Below the pieces are notes generated by a model. The model did not search any database. It was not told where the DNA came from and worked only from the letters and a program-made list of their open reading frames with translations. A DNA stretch of 64,000 nucleotides from an uncultured Acetatifactor sp. Its GTDB lineage: Bacteria; Bacillota; Clostridia; Lachnospirales; Lachnospiraceae. This document shows positions 44,173-52,350 of the stretch, one piece after another. The position numbers and the translations under genes are program-made. The stretch is taken from assembly GCA_910588225.1 (NCBI GenBank), contig CAJUQT010000007.1, forward strand, positions 48,992 to 112,991. Direction: 5' to 3'. Numbering within the stretch: the first letter of the stretch is position 1; the number at the start of each line of letters is the position of its first letter.

Positions 44173-45168
44173 TTAATTATTGATTATATCCGACAGACGA
44201 TAAAAAATATAATATTCTGCCTCATGTTCGTCTAACATATGTGCTTCCGTTTCCTCTATTACTTCATCATTCCCTAAATGAACTTCTGATGAACCATTTT
44301 TCTTGATATATAATATTGCTCCATCAAAATCATTAGGTATTGTAATGATATATGTTTCATCTGCCGCAAAATTATAAGTCTTAAAGGCAATATTCTCATT
44401 ATAATCCCAGTCTGATTGAGAAGATGAGGTTTCCTCAATATTCGAATATCCTATTGAGTACACATTTCCATTCCATTCATAGTCTTTGGTAAATTCCGCG
44501 AAATCACTCCCTCCTCTGCCAGTATATGAACTACGGTCAGGAACAACAAGTCCTGTATAATAATCGCCAACAGAAAATTTGGGAAATGTTAAATTCCAAC
44601 CATAAGACCCATTATATATATTAGTGTCTTGATACACGGTCGCTGAAAAATGTACTTGATATGGAATGGTAATATCTATATATCCTTCCATTTCCGAAGG
44701 ATTACTAGTAATTTCACCGAAAGAAAATTTCGCTTTTTCTGTTTCAAGCCACATTCCTTCTATATCCACAATCTGCCCATTTTCAGTGAAATCCATAGCA
44801 AATGGCAACTCCATATCTTGCAGATTTTGAAAAGTAATATTGTTTTCGATACAATAAGGAGTTGGCAAAGGTTCTCCTTCAGTCAAGCCACATAAAGAAC
44901 AGGTTTTTGGTTCTTCATAGGTAGCGTCTAACCATTCATGGCTTAAAGGTTCTCCATCCGTTACCCCACATACGTCACAGTATTTTGCTTTTTCACAAGA
45001 AGCTTCTACCCATTTATGGTCTGCAACTTCGCCCTCGGTTTCTCCACACTCGCTGCATGTTTTAGGTACCAAACAAGTAGCATCTACCCATACATGCTCA
45101 TGTCCACAGCCATTCAGGCTAATTGCAAATGTGCATATTATGGGTAATAAAATCAATTTTCTTTTCAT
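44173..45168 (-). CDS. Lipoprotein with three HxW/CxxC zinc-ribbon-like repeats (IS passenger)
   Basis: The 331-residue product has a lipoprotein signal (MKRKLILLPIICTFAISLNGC) and then three tandem 35-residue units of the form H-x-W-(V/L)-(D/E)-A-(T/S)...CxxCGxT(E/D)GE, for example HKWVEASCEKAKYCDVCGVT. Such repeats are seen in secreted proteins of gut Clostridia; the cysteine pairs could hold zinc. The C-terminal 210 residues are beta-rich and unrecognised. The ATG at 45168 has GGGAG eight bases before it. It lies inside the IS4-family element, so it is mobile cargo; function unknown. Confidence 0.75.
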   Translation of the reverse strand: MKRKLILLPIICTFAISLNGCGHEHVWVDATCLVPKTCSECGETEGEVADHKWVEASCEKAKYCDVCGVTDGEPLSHEWLDATYEEPKTCSLCGLTEGEPLPTPYCIENNITFQNLQDMELPFAMDFTENGQIVDIEGMWLETEKAKFSFGEITSNPSEMEGYIDITIPYQVHFSATVYQDTNIYNGSYGWNLTFPKFSVGDYYTGLVVPDRSSYTGRGGSDFAEFTKDYEWNGNVYSIGYSNIEETSSSQSDWDYNENIAFKTYNFAADETYIITIPNDFDGAILYIKKNGSSEVHLGNDEVIEETEAHMLDEHEAEYYIFYRLSDIINN

Positions 45169-45339
45169 TTTAGTATCTCCCTCATTTTTCATATATGTAT
45201 TGGTCGGAATCATGTGGTCTATATTAACATATATGTGTGAATATTTCAAGTATAAAAATAAGTGAAATTTCAGTGTGTATAATATCGTGATATTTTAAAG
45301 TATACTATGCACAAGAAAAACAAGGTGGTAGTTAATATG

Positions 45340-45504
45340 CTAAAAATTCAGAAAACAGAATATCAAAATAAAACATTTAGATTACCAGTTGCATTAGTCG
45401 AAAAATTAGGTGAAGCCGCTCAGAAAAATAATATATCAATGACAAAGTTAGTTATTGAATTATGCGAATATGGTTTAGAAAATCTCGAGGAATCCGATTC
45501 TTGA
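45340..45504 (+). CDS. Small ribbon-helix-helix-type protein (IS passenger)
   Basis: A 54-residue protein, KTFRLPVALVEKLGEAAQKN followed by NISMTKLVIELCEYGLENL, fits the beta-strand/helix/helix plan of MetJ/Arc-type repressors and antitoxins. AGGTGG lies eight bases before ATG 45340. It is divergent from the lipoprotein gene and may regulate it or the transposase. No toxin gene is next to it. Confidence 0.62.
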   Translation, partial: LKIQKTEYQNKTFRLPVALVEKLGEAAQKNNISMTKLVIELCEYGLENLEESDS

Positions 45505-45913
45505 ACTTTTTTAAGTTTTATTTCGTTATAAAAATGAAAATAAGTTATTTTTATAACGAAATAGCGACTTTCATTTGATTTGCATATAAAATTTTTATAA
45601 ATCCATATTTGATTTAAAAGAAATTAATATCTTAAATGCTTTATTTATATTTTAAGAAAATTTTATCAAAATATAGGTTATTGCCTACTTTTAATTTATT
45701 TGTATTCTCTAAAATCTGCTGTTATTAATAGTTTTTTACACAAATTTCCTAAATAAAAGAAAGCTGGCTTAAATAACATCATTTTAAGTATTTTTTGCAA
45801 TATCATTTTAGTGATTTTGCAAATTAGTAATTATAATTCAAAATGAATATATACAACCAATCAGAGTAAATACGATATATAAGGGCGGAAACTTTTTTCC
45901 GCCCTTACTACTG
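45505..45913. other. AT-rich non-coding stretch inside the IS
   Basis: No convincing gene was found. A perfect 15-bp inverted repeat (TTTCGTTATAAAAAT and its complement) at 45521-45561 follows the ribbon-helix-helix gene and can end its transcript. The hairpin AAGGGCGGAAA/TTTCCGCCCTT at 45881-45906 lies just past the transposase stop and is its likely terminator. Confidence 0.7.
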
Positions 45914-47233
45914 TTATGCAGAAACCCTATAGGTAAATCCGACAAATGATTTTGCTTTTATGTTCCGCTCGTCTTTACGGTTAGGGCGGACGGGTTCGGT
46001 ATACTTTGCAATATCACGCATAAGTTGCTTCCCATTTCCCTTGTTAGTTCTGTAAAACTTTTTGCAAAGATAAATTGCCATTTGCATATTGACTTTATAA
46101 GTATGTATGTTTGATTTTTTATTTTCTATTATAACTTGATTCGCAATGCGTGAAGAAAAATTTGACATAATCATTGCCGCATAGATTTCTTGTTTTACAA
46201 ATTCATCTTTCTTTCCATGAAGGTTTATCAGACCTAAACTGTACTTGAGTTCACGGAAAGCAGTTTCAATACCCCAACGGGAATGGTATAATTCTTTGAT
46301 TTCAGACAGTGTAAAACTATTTGGAAGACTTGTTGCTAAAGTTTCATATTCGCCAGTATCCAGCATAAATCGTACAACACGAAACGACATATGGTAAGGA
46401 CTTGGAAAATCCCATCTTCCACTTTTAGTTTTTGTGCTGTATAGTCGGCTTTCATTTTTTCGAGTCTGCAAAAAGATATAATCGTTCGCTTTATCACTAT
46501 TGGTTTGAGTGGTGGTAATGGTAAAAGATATTTTAGTGTCTAATTCTTTCATTGGAAGCTTGCGTATTTCTCTCATAGCTGACCTGTCTTGCTTCACTCT
46601 AATAAGAAAATCAATATTTGGTTTCTCCAATAAATGTGCCAATAGGTTGTAGGATTCGTATCCGCGATCACCGGTAATTATTGTTTTTTCTTTATAATCA
46701 TACCAATTCAGCAAAAAAAGCAAAGCTCCGATTTCATCTTGTTGTGGTTGCGGCTGAATGTGACAGTGAATATATGTTTTATTTAGGACATCATACAATG
46801 GGTTGATATGAAGCTGATTATAACCCTTTGGAGTTCCTGCATGTTGCATAAAACTTGATGATTTTGGGTTTCTCGCCATATTGACAGCACTGCCATCTAC
46901 GGCAAGAACACGGTAGCCTTTATACTTCACCATATCTTGATGCAAAGCATTAAAGTATTCTAAAATATCTTCAAATATTGTATATGAAATCTTATCACGC
47001 TGTTGTACAAAGGCGGATTTTGTGACATTAATTCCGGCTTCATAGAGTTCTTTGTCAAGACTTCCACCTTGCATAGACAACAACAAATTAACCATTTTTT
47101 CTGCTGTTAAAATACGATTGCGGGAGAAACTACACTCCTGTTCTCCAAACTCACGGTTTTCATTTTCGATTGTCTGTTTGATAGCGTCTCTTAATTCATT
47201 TTTTATAACGTTTGGAGTATTTTTAGTGTTCAT
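45914..47233 (-). CDS. IS4-family DDE transposase
   Basis: The 439-residue protein has the IS4 catalytic triad and signature: first Asp in VLAVDGSAVN (D113), second in TGDRGYES (D189), and the Y-(2)-R-(3)-E-(6)-K motif in YHSRWGIETAFRELK (Y316, R319, E323, K330). Full length with no stop, so the element may still be active. A strong inverted repeat (CAACAAGG... at 47264-47302) lies just before its start and could limit read-through transcription into it. Confidence 0.94.
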   Translation of the reverse strand: MNTKNTPNVIKNELRDAIKQTIENENREFGEQECSFSRNRILTAEKMVNLLLSMQGGSLDKELYEAGINVTKSAFVQQRDKISYTIFEDILEYFNALHQDMVKYKGYRVLAVDGSAVNMARNPKSSSFMQHAGTPKGYNQLHINPLYDVLNKTYIHCHIQPQPQQDEIGALLFLLNWYDYKEKTIITGDRGYESYNLLAHLLEKPNIDFLIRVKQDRSAMREIRKLPMKELDTKISFTITTTQTNSDKANDYIFLQTRKNESRLYSTKTKSGRWDFPSPYHMSFRVVRFMLDTGEYETLATSLPNSFTLSEIKELYHSRWGIETAFRELKYSLGLINLHGKKDEFVKQEIYAAMIMSNFSSRIANQVIIENKKSNIHTYKVNMQMAIYLCKKFYRTNKGNGKQLMRDIAKYTEPVRPNRKDERNIKAKSFVGFTYRVSA

Positions 47234-47263
47234 ATTCAGTATTCCTTTCTTTGATAAAAAGAA

Positions 47264-47302
47264 ACAACAAGGAAAGTTTCTTTTGGGGAACTTCCCTTGT
47301 TG
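47264..47302 (-). terminator. Hairpin between the 121-codon gene and the transposase
   Basis: CAACAAGGAAAGTT pairs with AACTTCCCTTGTTG (one bulge) around a nine-base loop, 15 bp after the stop of the upstream gene and 30 bp before the transposase start. A likely terminator or attenuator that keeps transposase levels low. Confidence 0.65.
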
Positions 47303-47317
47303 CCATATAGTTCAATT

Positions 47318-47683
47318 TCACTCGTCATTCAAAATTTTCATGCTCCGAAACTCAATCGAAGAAACCACATCTGCAATCAATTTTTCCTTGATTTTCAATA
47401 TCAGTTCTTCAATGCTTTCTCGGACTTCATTTAACGATTTAGGTCCGCAATCTAACTCTAGTGTTTCTTTACAAACCATATTGTCTTCCGAAAATACTGA
47501 TATAACAGCTTCCACTTTTTTGTTATCATCTGCAAATTGCGTTACAAACATTAACGCAATTTCTGTCAATAGTTTTTGTGTCCATTCATTAACATTTGCA
47601 GTTAATGTTGCCGGCACTATTAGCAAATTGAACTCCTTTGCGATTCCGTAATTTAGTATGTATTTGTACTTTTTTACAGTCAT
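47318..47683 (-). CDS. Uncharacterised 121-residue protein encoded in the IS
   Basis: A complete frame with AGGAGG about eight bases before the ATG. The product is soluble, mixed alpha/beta in look, with the segments NLLIVPATLTANVNEWTQKL and SLNEVRESIEELILKIKEKL, and no recognised motif. It is co-directional with, and upstream of, the transposase, so it may be an accessory or regulatory protein of the element. Not recognised as any family. Confidence 0.7.
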   Translation of the reverse strand: MTVKKYKYILNYGIAKEFNLLIVPATLTANVNEWTQKLLTEIALMFVTQFADDNKKVEAVISVFSEDNMVCKETLELDCGPKSLNEVRESIEELILKIKEKLIADVVSSIEFRSMKILNDE

Positions 47684-47728
47684 CCCATATCCTCCTTTCC
47701 AATTACTATTTGTTGCTTTGATTGTGTG

Positions 47729-47806
47729 ATTTTTACTAGAGGTAAGTTGGATGATTTTTCTAGAAGTAGACTAAGACAAATTTTATCAGAAGTAAATTTT
47801 ATTATT
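47729..47806. repeat. Three imperfect ~27-bp repeats near the right end of the IS
   Basis: Units beginning ATTTTTACTAGAGGTA, ATTTTTCTAGAAGTA and ATTTTATCAGAAGTA follow one another at 26-27-bp spacing just upstream of the 121-codon gene. They could be transposase or regulator binding sites. The 252-bp stretch has no other visible feature. Confidence 0.45.
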
Positions 47807-47935
47807 TATTATATCGACAATTTCCAACAAAAACTTTAGGCTTTTGATGAATAAATTTTACATTAGAGTTTCTGCCTTTATCAAAAACAATATTTCTATT
47901 AACTAAACAAAAATTTGGTAAATTTAATGACATTG

Positions 47936-48223
47936 GCTGGCACCAACATATTTAATTGCATTTACAGTTGCCGCAAATGTTAATGACGGACAGATGACCT
48001 CATCATTTTTTCCAATTCCCAATACTATACAGGCCATATGTAATGCTACCGTACAATTTGTAACTGCACACGCGTATTTTACATTAAGCATATTCGCAAA
48101 TAATTCTTCCAGTTCTGCACACTTTGGTCCTGCGGAAATCCACTTACTTCTTATTGTTTCCACTATAGCTTCTTCCTCTTCCGGTCCATAATTTAAGTCA
48201 AAAAGTGGAATATTATAACTCAT
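47936..48223 (-). pseudogene. DegT/DnrJ/EryC1 aminotransferase, N-terminal part
   Basis: Starts MSYNIPLFDLNYGPEEEEAI with GAGAGG upstream and reads through SKWISAGPKCAELEELFANM and CAVTNCTVALHMACIVLGIG, the typical DegT N-terminal region. At GAS it runs into the IS end and stops three codons later (to 47924). The rest of the gene is at 43184-44048. The insertion lies before the PLP lysine, so the enzyme is inactivated. Confidence 0.93.
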
Positions 48224-48260
48224 TCTTTTTCCTCTCCATTTACCAAATTATTTTAATATC

Positions 48261-49475
48261 CTACATTTTTTCATCCAGATTTTTTCCCGTTTCTATATGT
48301 TCAAAACCGGATAAATAAGAACAAAGAATATTAATAATTTCCTTTTTTGTAGTACTGCCACTATTAAACATTTGTTCCAGGTTGTTTATAAAATCATATA
48401 TTTTCTTACTATCAATTTTGTTTTTTCCTGTAATTACACCGAGAGATATGAAGCGGTTCATGTCTATGCATTCTGTATCTGTATAGAATTCCTCAAACAT
48501 TTTTTCTCCGGACGTATCTGACTCCGAAAAATAGACCGGATATATTTTGCTATCTGCAGACAATTCCATTATTTGTCTTTTTGCCGCTTCCGCCGAATCA
48601 CATTCCATTACCGCATATCCATTTTCCTGGAGAAATTCCCGTGCAATAATATCAAACCTCATCATCTGTTCACCGTTAAGCTTAGGGAAAAATATTTCCC
48701 GGTTATTTCCAAGCATACATGCAAGCATACAGATATGCCCGCTTTCCTCCAAAGATACAAAATATCTCTTAACATCCGCCGGAGCGCTTAATGGCTGATT
48801 TTTTTGCAATCTGGCAATAAATCCTGCCAAAAGTGACCCGTTAGAAAATGCTACATTTGCAAATCTTGCGGTTTTTACTGCAAACTTATCTGAGTAACTG
48901 AAAATAAGATCCTCCATAATTCTTTTACTGGCTCCCATTATATTTACAGGGTTTGCCGCCTTATCAGTTGATACACAAAAAAATTCTTCCGGTGGATATT
49001 GAACCAGTAAATCCATTAATTTTTTTGCATTTATTACGTTATTACGCAACATTACTTCAATTGAAAAGATATCTTTTTCTGATCTTACATGTTTATGCGC
49101 AGAAAAATTAGCCACAACATCAAATCCCTGACGTGAAATGAACATTTTTGTAAATACAGGCGAAGCATAATCCATTGGATAAGGAACATAGTCTAAAGGA
49201 AGAAACATATCCTTCGTGCCCCGAAGTTCTCTTGTCAATTCAGCCAGAGCATTTTCATTTATGTCAACCACTACCAATGTTTGGGGTCTATATGGAAGTA
49301 TTGCTTTTATAAATGAGCTTCCGATACTCCCGGCTCCGCCTATGACAAGTATTTTTTTATTTTCGATCTTTCTTTGCAGTAAAACAGAATTACTTTCTAT
49401 GTCTGATAAAAACAGACTCTTATCTCTTTTTGTTATATATTTCGCAGTAAATCTGTCAATATTAAACTTGCTCAT
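48261..49475 (-). CDS. UDP-sugar 4,6-dehydratase (PseB/LegB/CapD-like)
   Basis: An extended short-chain dehydrogenase with the NAD(P) loop VIGGAGSIGSSF and the catalytic block FCVSTDKAANPVNIMGASKR, in which Met replaces the usual Tyr as in PseB/FlaA1-type enzymes. HKHVRSE is also conserved. It lacks the membrane domain of long CapD forms. It probably makes a 4-keto-6-deoxy sugar nucleotide, the substrate of the aminotransferase encoded next (now broken). At 404 residues it has a C-terminal extension of about 60 residues beyond the core. Start ATG, weakly spaced GGAGA. Confidence 0.86.
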   Translation of the reverse strand: MSKFNIDRFTAKYITKRDKSLFLSDIESNSVLLQRKIENKKILVIGGAGSIGSSFIKAILPYRPQTLVVVDINENALAELTRELRGTKDMFLPLDYVPYPMDYASPVFTKMFISRQGFDVVANFSAHKHVRSEKDIFSIEVMLRNNVINAKKLMDLLVQYPPEEFFCVSTDKAANPVNIMGASKRIMEDLIFSYSDKFAVKTARFANVAFSNGSLLAGFIARLQKNQPLSAPADVKRYFVSLEESGHICMLACMLGNNREIFFPKLNGEQMMRFDIIAREFLQENGYAVMECDSAEAAKRQIMELSADSKIYPVYFSESDTSGEKMFEEFYTDTECIDMNRFISLGVITGKNKIDSKKIYDFINNLEQMFNSGSTTKKEIINILCSYLSGFEHIETGKNLDEKM

Positions 49476-49497
49476 AATCCGAATTATCTTCTCCCTT

Positions 49498-50601
49498 TCA
49501 CTGATACAATGCTAACCAGTTATTACGTACCATTTCCCATGAACATTTCGCAGAAATATATTCTCCGGCAGCCTTTAATTGAACCATTTCTTTATATTTG
49601 TCCATATTATTAAGTACATCAATTACTTTCTTTCCTACACTTGAAACAGAATCTATTGTTACAATGTAGTCCGATAATTCATCATACGGTAACCACGCAC
49701 CTGTAATTATTATATTTCCTGCATACAAATATTCAATCATACTGGAACTGAATGTATCTGTATCCTGAACCTGAATCATAATATCTGATGCAATACGTAA
49801 TTTTGCAACTTCTTTTAACGGCGTATACTGACAAAAGCATTGACCTGTCAATTGACATTGCTGGAATTTATCCACCACAATATTTTTATAAGTATCATTA
49901 CCATATGACATAGGTATAATAAAATAACAGCTATCATTTATCTGTTCTTTTAAAGCCGCAAATTGCTCTAATATTTCTAAATGATGCTGTTCCTTTGTCG
50001 CGTTATATCCTATAGTAATCACTTTACACTTTTCCGGAATTCCTAACTCACTCTTTATTTTTTCTTTCTCACTTTTCATTTTCTTAATATTATCTAAAAC
50101 GGATATTCCGAATGATACTATTTTTATTTTATCAGAAAAAATATTATTATAAAATTTATTAAAATCCCTTTCTACTGCCTTTGTTTCTACTTGAATATAA
50201 GTGCTCTTTTTAAAAAGAGGTTTTATTTTTTCACGTTCTTTGTTTGATATTCTATATAAATCAGACCCATATATTGAGCTAACCAGAATATCACATTTCA
50301 GCTTTAATAAAGTAGAAAAAATGCTTTCAATCTTCTTCACAGAGTGGATATGTATACACTTGTAATGTGGCATTCTGAGAAGAATAATTAAAAACTTTAT
50401 ATATGTTAATATTGTCCCTATTTTCCCATCTGTCTGCTTCAGGCATTCAAAAATATTACCATATAATTTTCTGTTATCCTCATTACACTTTTCAAATGTT
50501 AGTATTTCAAACATTTTCCTGCCATCATCTATATGTTTTACATATTCTGTTCTGTAATATTTGTTAGCATATCCAATCAGCAGTACTTTATCTTTTCGCA
50601 T
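49498..50601 (-). CDS. Glycosyltransferase (GT-B type)
   Basis: The product from ATG 50601 has 367 residues beginning MRKDKVLLIGYANKYYR. It shows a GT-B layout: CIHIHSVKKIESIF, SSIYGSDLYRIS, and a C-terminal nucleotide-binding half with VITIGYNATKEQHHLEIL and SSSMIEYLYAGNIIITGAWLPY. The pattern resembles TDP-Fuc4NAc-type and family 4 enzymes; sugar specificity is not readable. A longer frame up to 50715 overlaps the previous gene and lacks a ribosome site. Confidence 0.8.
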   Translation of the reverse strand: MRKDKVLLIGYANKYYRTEYVKHIDDGRKMFEILTFEKCNEDNRKLYGNIFECLKQTDGKIGTILTYIKFLIILLRMPHYKCIHIHSVKKIESIFSTLLKLKCDILVSSIYGSDLYRISNKEREKIKPLFKKSTYIQVETKAVERDFNKFYNNIFSDKIKIVSFGISVLDNIKKMKSEKEKIKSELGIPEKCKVITIGYNATKEQHHLEILEQFAALKEQINDSCYFIIPMSYGNDTYKNIVVDKFQQCQLTGQCFCQYTPLKEVAKLRIASDIMIQVQDTDTFSSSMIEYLYAGNIIITGAWLPYDELSDYIVTIDSVSSVGKKVIDVLNNMDKYKEMVQLKAAGEYISAKCSWEMVRNNWLALYQ

Positions 50602-50626
50602 ATTCCTTACATCCCCTGCCATATTT

Positions 50627-51430
50627 CTATATGATATTCTGCAATATATTGACCATATATTGCGGGAAATACAAACCGACATCTCCATGGTTTGTATAAC
50701 TTTCGACATTTTCAATTAATGTATACTCATATCTTTTCAAGTCAGCTATCAACTCTTCTATGTGTTCTTTATATGTATGCTCTTTATTAGAATAATGCAA
50801 AAATATTTTTGTCTTGCTTTTATGCTTATTATTCCTTATTGCATCAATCAATATGGAGTCCAGCGTTTCAATTGCTTCTTTTGATACCGGATTCTCACCA
50901 GTTAATTCTCTCAGTGAACCAATATGATAATCACAGTTTAAATACGTTCCTATTCTATATTGACATGCCCCTGCAAGAATATAATCCGCATGCAAAAGCA
51001 TTCCATATAAGATAGCGCATGTTCCACCTTTGGAAGAACCCGCCGTAATCAGTTTTTGGTACCCCCCCGCTTTCTGAAATTCAGATATCATGGCCGGAAC
51101 ATATTTTAACCCCCAATAATTACCTTTACACCCCAAATAATAAGAACCACCTGTAGGAATATTAACCATATCATCTAATAAAAACAAACAGTCCATGTTT
51201 CTTAATCTGCTCAATGTTCTCAGATAATTATAATAAACAGGCTTTTTCCCAAGTTCCGGAAACCCGGCAAATATAACACACAAAGTCGTGCTTTTATTCT
51301 TTAAATGAATATATTTTATCCTTTTGTTATTATACTTCCATTTGCGTTCGTGCAATCTAATCCACAAAGCGATCAGGACTTTATATATTTTTTTATATAA
51401 TCCTTGCATAAATTTTATTATCTTTCTCAA
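50627..51430 (-). CDS. Alpha/beta-hydrolase-like capsule protein (XcbB/CpsF-like)
   Basis: A 267-residue cytosolic protein with an elbow-like motif AGSSKGGTCAILYGMLLHADYILAG (core GSSKGG), LGCKGNYWG and a late HGDVGLYFPQY that could supply the histidine. This resembles the XcbB/CpsF family of capsule proteins and Asp2-like hydrolases. Likely role is modification or transfer on the polysaccharide, for example acyl transfer, but the reaction is not established. It sits between two glycosyltransferase genes with two-base spacing to the upstream one. Confidence 0.62.
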   Translation of the reverse strand: MRKIIKFMQGLYKKIYKVLIALWIRLHERKWKYNNKRIKYIHLKNKSTTLCVIFAGFPELGKKPVYYNYLRTLSRLRNMDCLFLLDDMVNIPTGGSYYLGCKGNYWGLKYVPAMISEFQKAGGYQKLITAGSSKGGTCAILYGMLLHADYILAGACQYRIGTYLNCDYHIGSLRELTGENPVSKEAIETLDSILIDAIRNNKHKSKTKIFLHYSNKEHTYKEHIEELIADLKRYEYTLIENVESYTNHGDVGLYFPQYMVNILQNII

Positions 51431-51432
51431 AG

Positions 51433-52320
51433 TTATTTAATGCCTAACTGTCTGACATCTTCATTGTTATATCCTTTTATCACATACTTTAATTGATCCA
51501 TACGAATCTTAATAAACCCTATATTAAATTTAATGATTTCACCGCCTTTAATCCCCATTTGATAAAGAGCTTTTGAATACCTGATATTAGTGTCGATTTT
51601 AAAGCACTTCAGGAAATATTTACCTACCAGAAAAAAGAGTTTCTTTTTCTGCAATTTATAATGATTCCCGGAGCCAAATGCTATTCGTTGTTCTTTTTTC
51701 AATATTTCCTGAAAGTTTTTTCTTGTCGGATGATATACAAATGCATCCTCCACATAGACTATCTTGAGTTTATTTGCTGCTGCACGCCTCGACCAATCAT
51801 AATCTCCTCCTGAAAACCGATTTTCAAAAACCCCTACCCTATAAAAATCTTTTTTCAATACTGCCATGTTTGCGGTCGCAACATTCTGTCTTTTTGAATT
51901 TGCTTCACTTTGCAAGTGTGCAATTGAGTCAAATAACTGCCATACTTTTTTCTCTGTCACCTCCAGGCTGATCTTTCCTGCAATTACAACACCTTCTTTT
52001 ATATTATTCCTGATAGCAGTCAACCATCCTGCCTCTGGTTTACAATCACTGTCAGTAAAAACAAGTACATCTCCCCTGGATTCCTTTACTCCATAATTTC
52101 TGGCCGCATATGAACTTGCCTTTTCCACATACGTAAGGCATTTATATAGGTTCGGATTTTCTTTTTCTTTTTCTTTACATAAATTCAGGGAATTGTCAGT
52201 TGAACCATTATCTATTAATAAAACTTCATCTTCTTTTTCAAATTCACATTTTTCGAGAGCCCAAAATAGCGATGGCAAATATTCTTCTGAATTAAATATA
52301 GGGATAATTACTGAAATCAT
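51433..52320 (-). CDS. Family 2 glycosyltransferase
   Basis: GT-A fold enzyme: VSVIIPIFNSEEYLPSLF-type start (MISVIIPIFNSEEY), LLIDNGSTDNSL, the DxD region VFTDSDCKPEAGWL and GGDYDWSRRAAANKL. It would add one sugar to the lipid-linked repeat unit at the inner face of the membrane. No transmembrane segment is evident. Specificity unknown. Confidence 0.9.
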   Translation of the reverse strand: MISVIIPIFNSEEYLPSLFWALEKCEFEKEDEVLLIDNGSTDNSLNLCKEKEKENPNLYKCLTYVEKASSYAARNYGVKESRGDVLVFTDSDCKPEAGWLTAIRNNIKEGVVIAGKISLEVTEKKVWQLFDSIAHLQSEANSKRQNVATANMAVLKKDFYRVGVFENRFSGGDYDWSRRAAANKLKIVYVEDAFVYHPTRKNFQEILKKEQRIAFGSGNHYKLQKKKLFFLVGKYFLKCFKIDTNIRYSKALYQMGIKGGEIIKFNIGFIKIRMDQLKYVIKGYNNEDVRQLGIK

Positions 52321-52350
52321 AACTTATTCCTTTCCTTGGCTGATAACTTT

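Larger units (their letters stand above)
44049..47935. mobile_element. IS4-family element with passenger genes
   Basis: The 3887-bp insert is bounded by imperfect terminal inverted repeats of about 40 bp whose outer ten bases are CAATGTCATT at both ends, with further matches such as GTTAAGTTA/GTTTAGTTA. It is flanked by the direct repeat GCTGGCACCA at 44039-44048 and 47936-47945, a 10-bp target duplication in the range known for IS4-family groups. It carries an IS4-family transposase, an unknown 121-codon gene, a lipoprotein gene and a small ribbon-helix-helix gene. IS4 elements are usually about 1.4-1.7 kb, so the cargo more than doubles its size. Confidence 0.88.

Noticed and set aside
45340..45504. 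Toxin-antitoxin pair
   Set aside because: The ribbon-helix-helix protein could be an antitoxin, but its neighbours are a lipoprotein gene and non-coding DNA; no toxin-like gene is adjacent.
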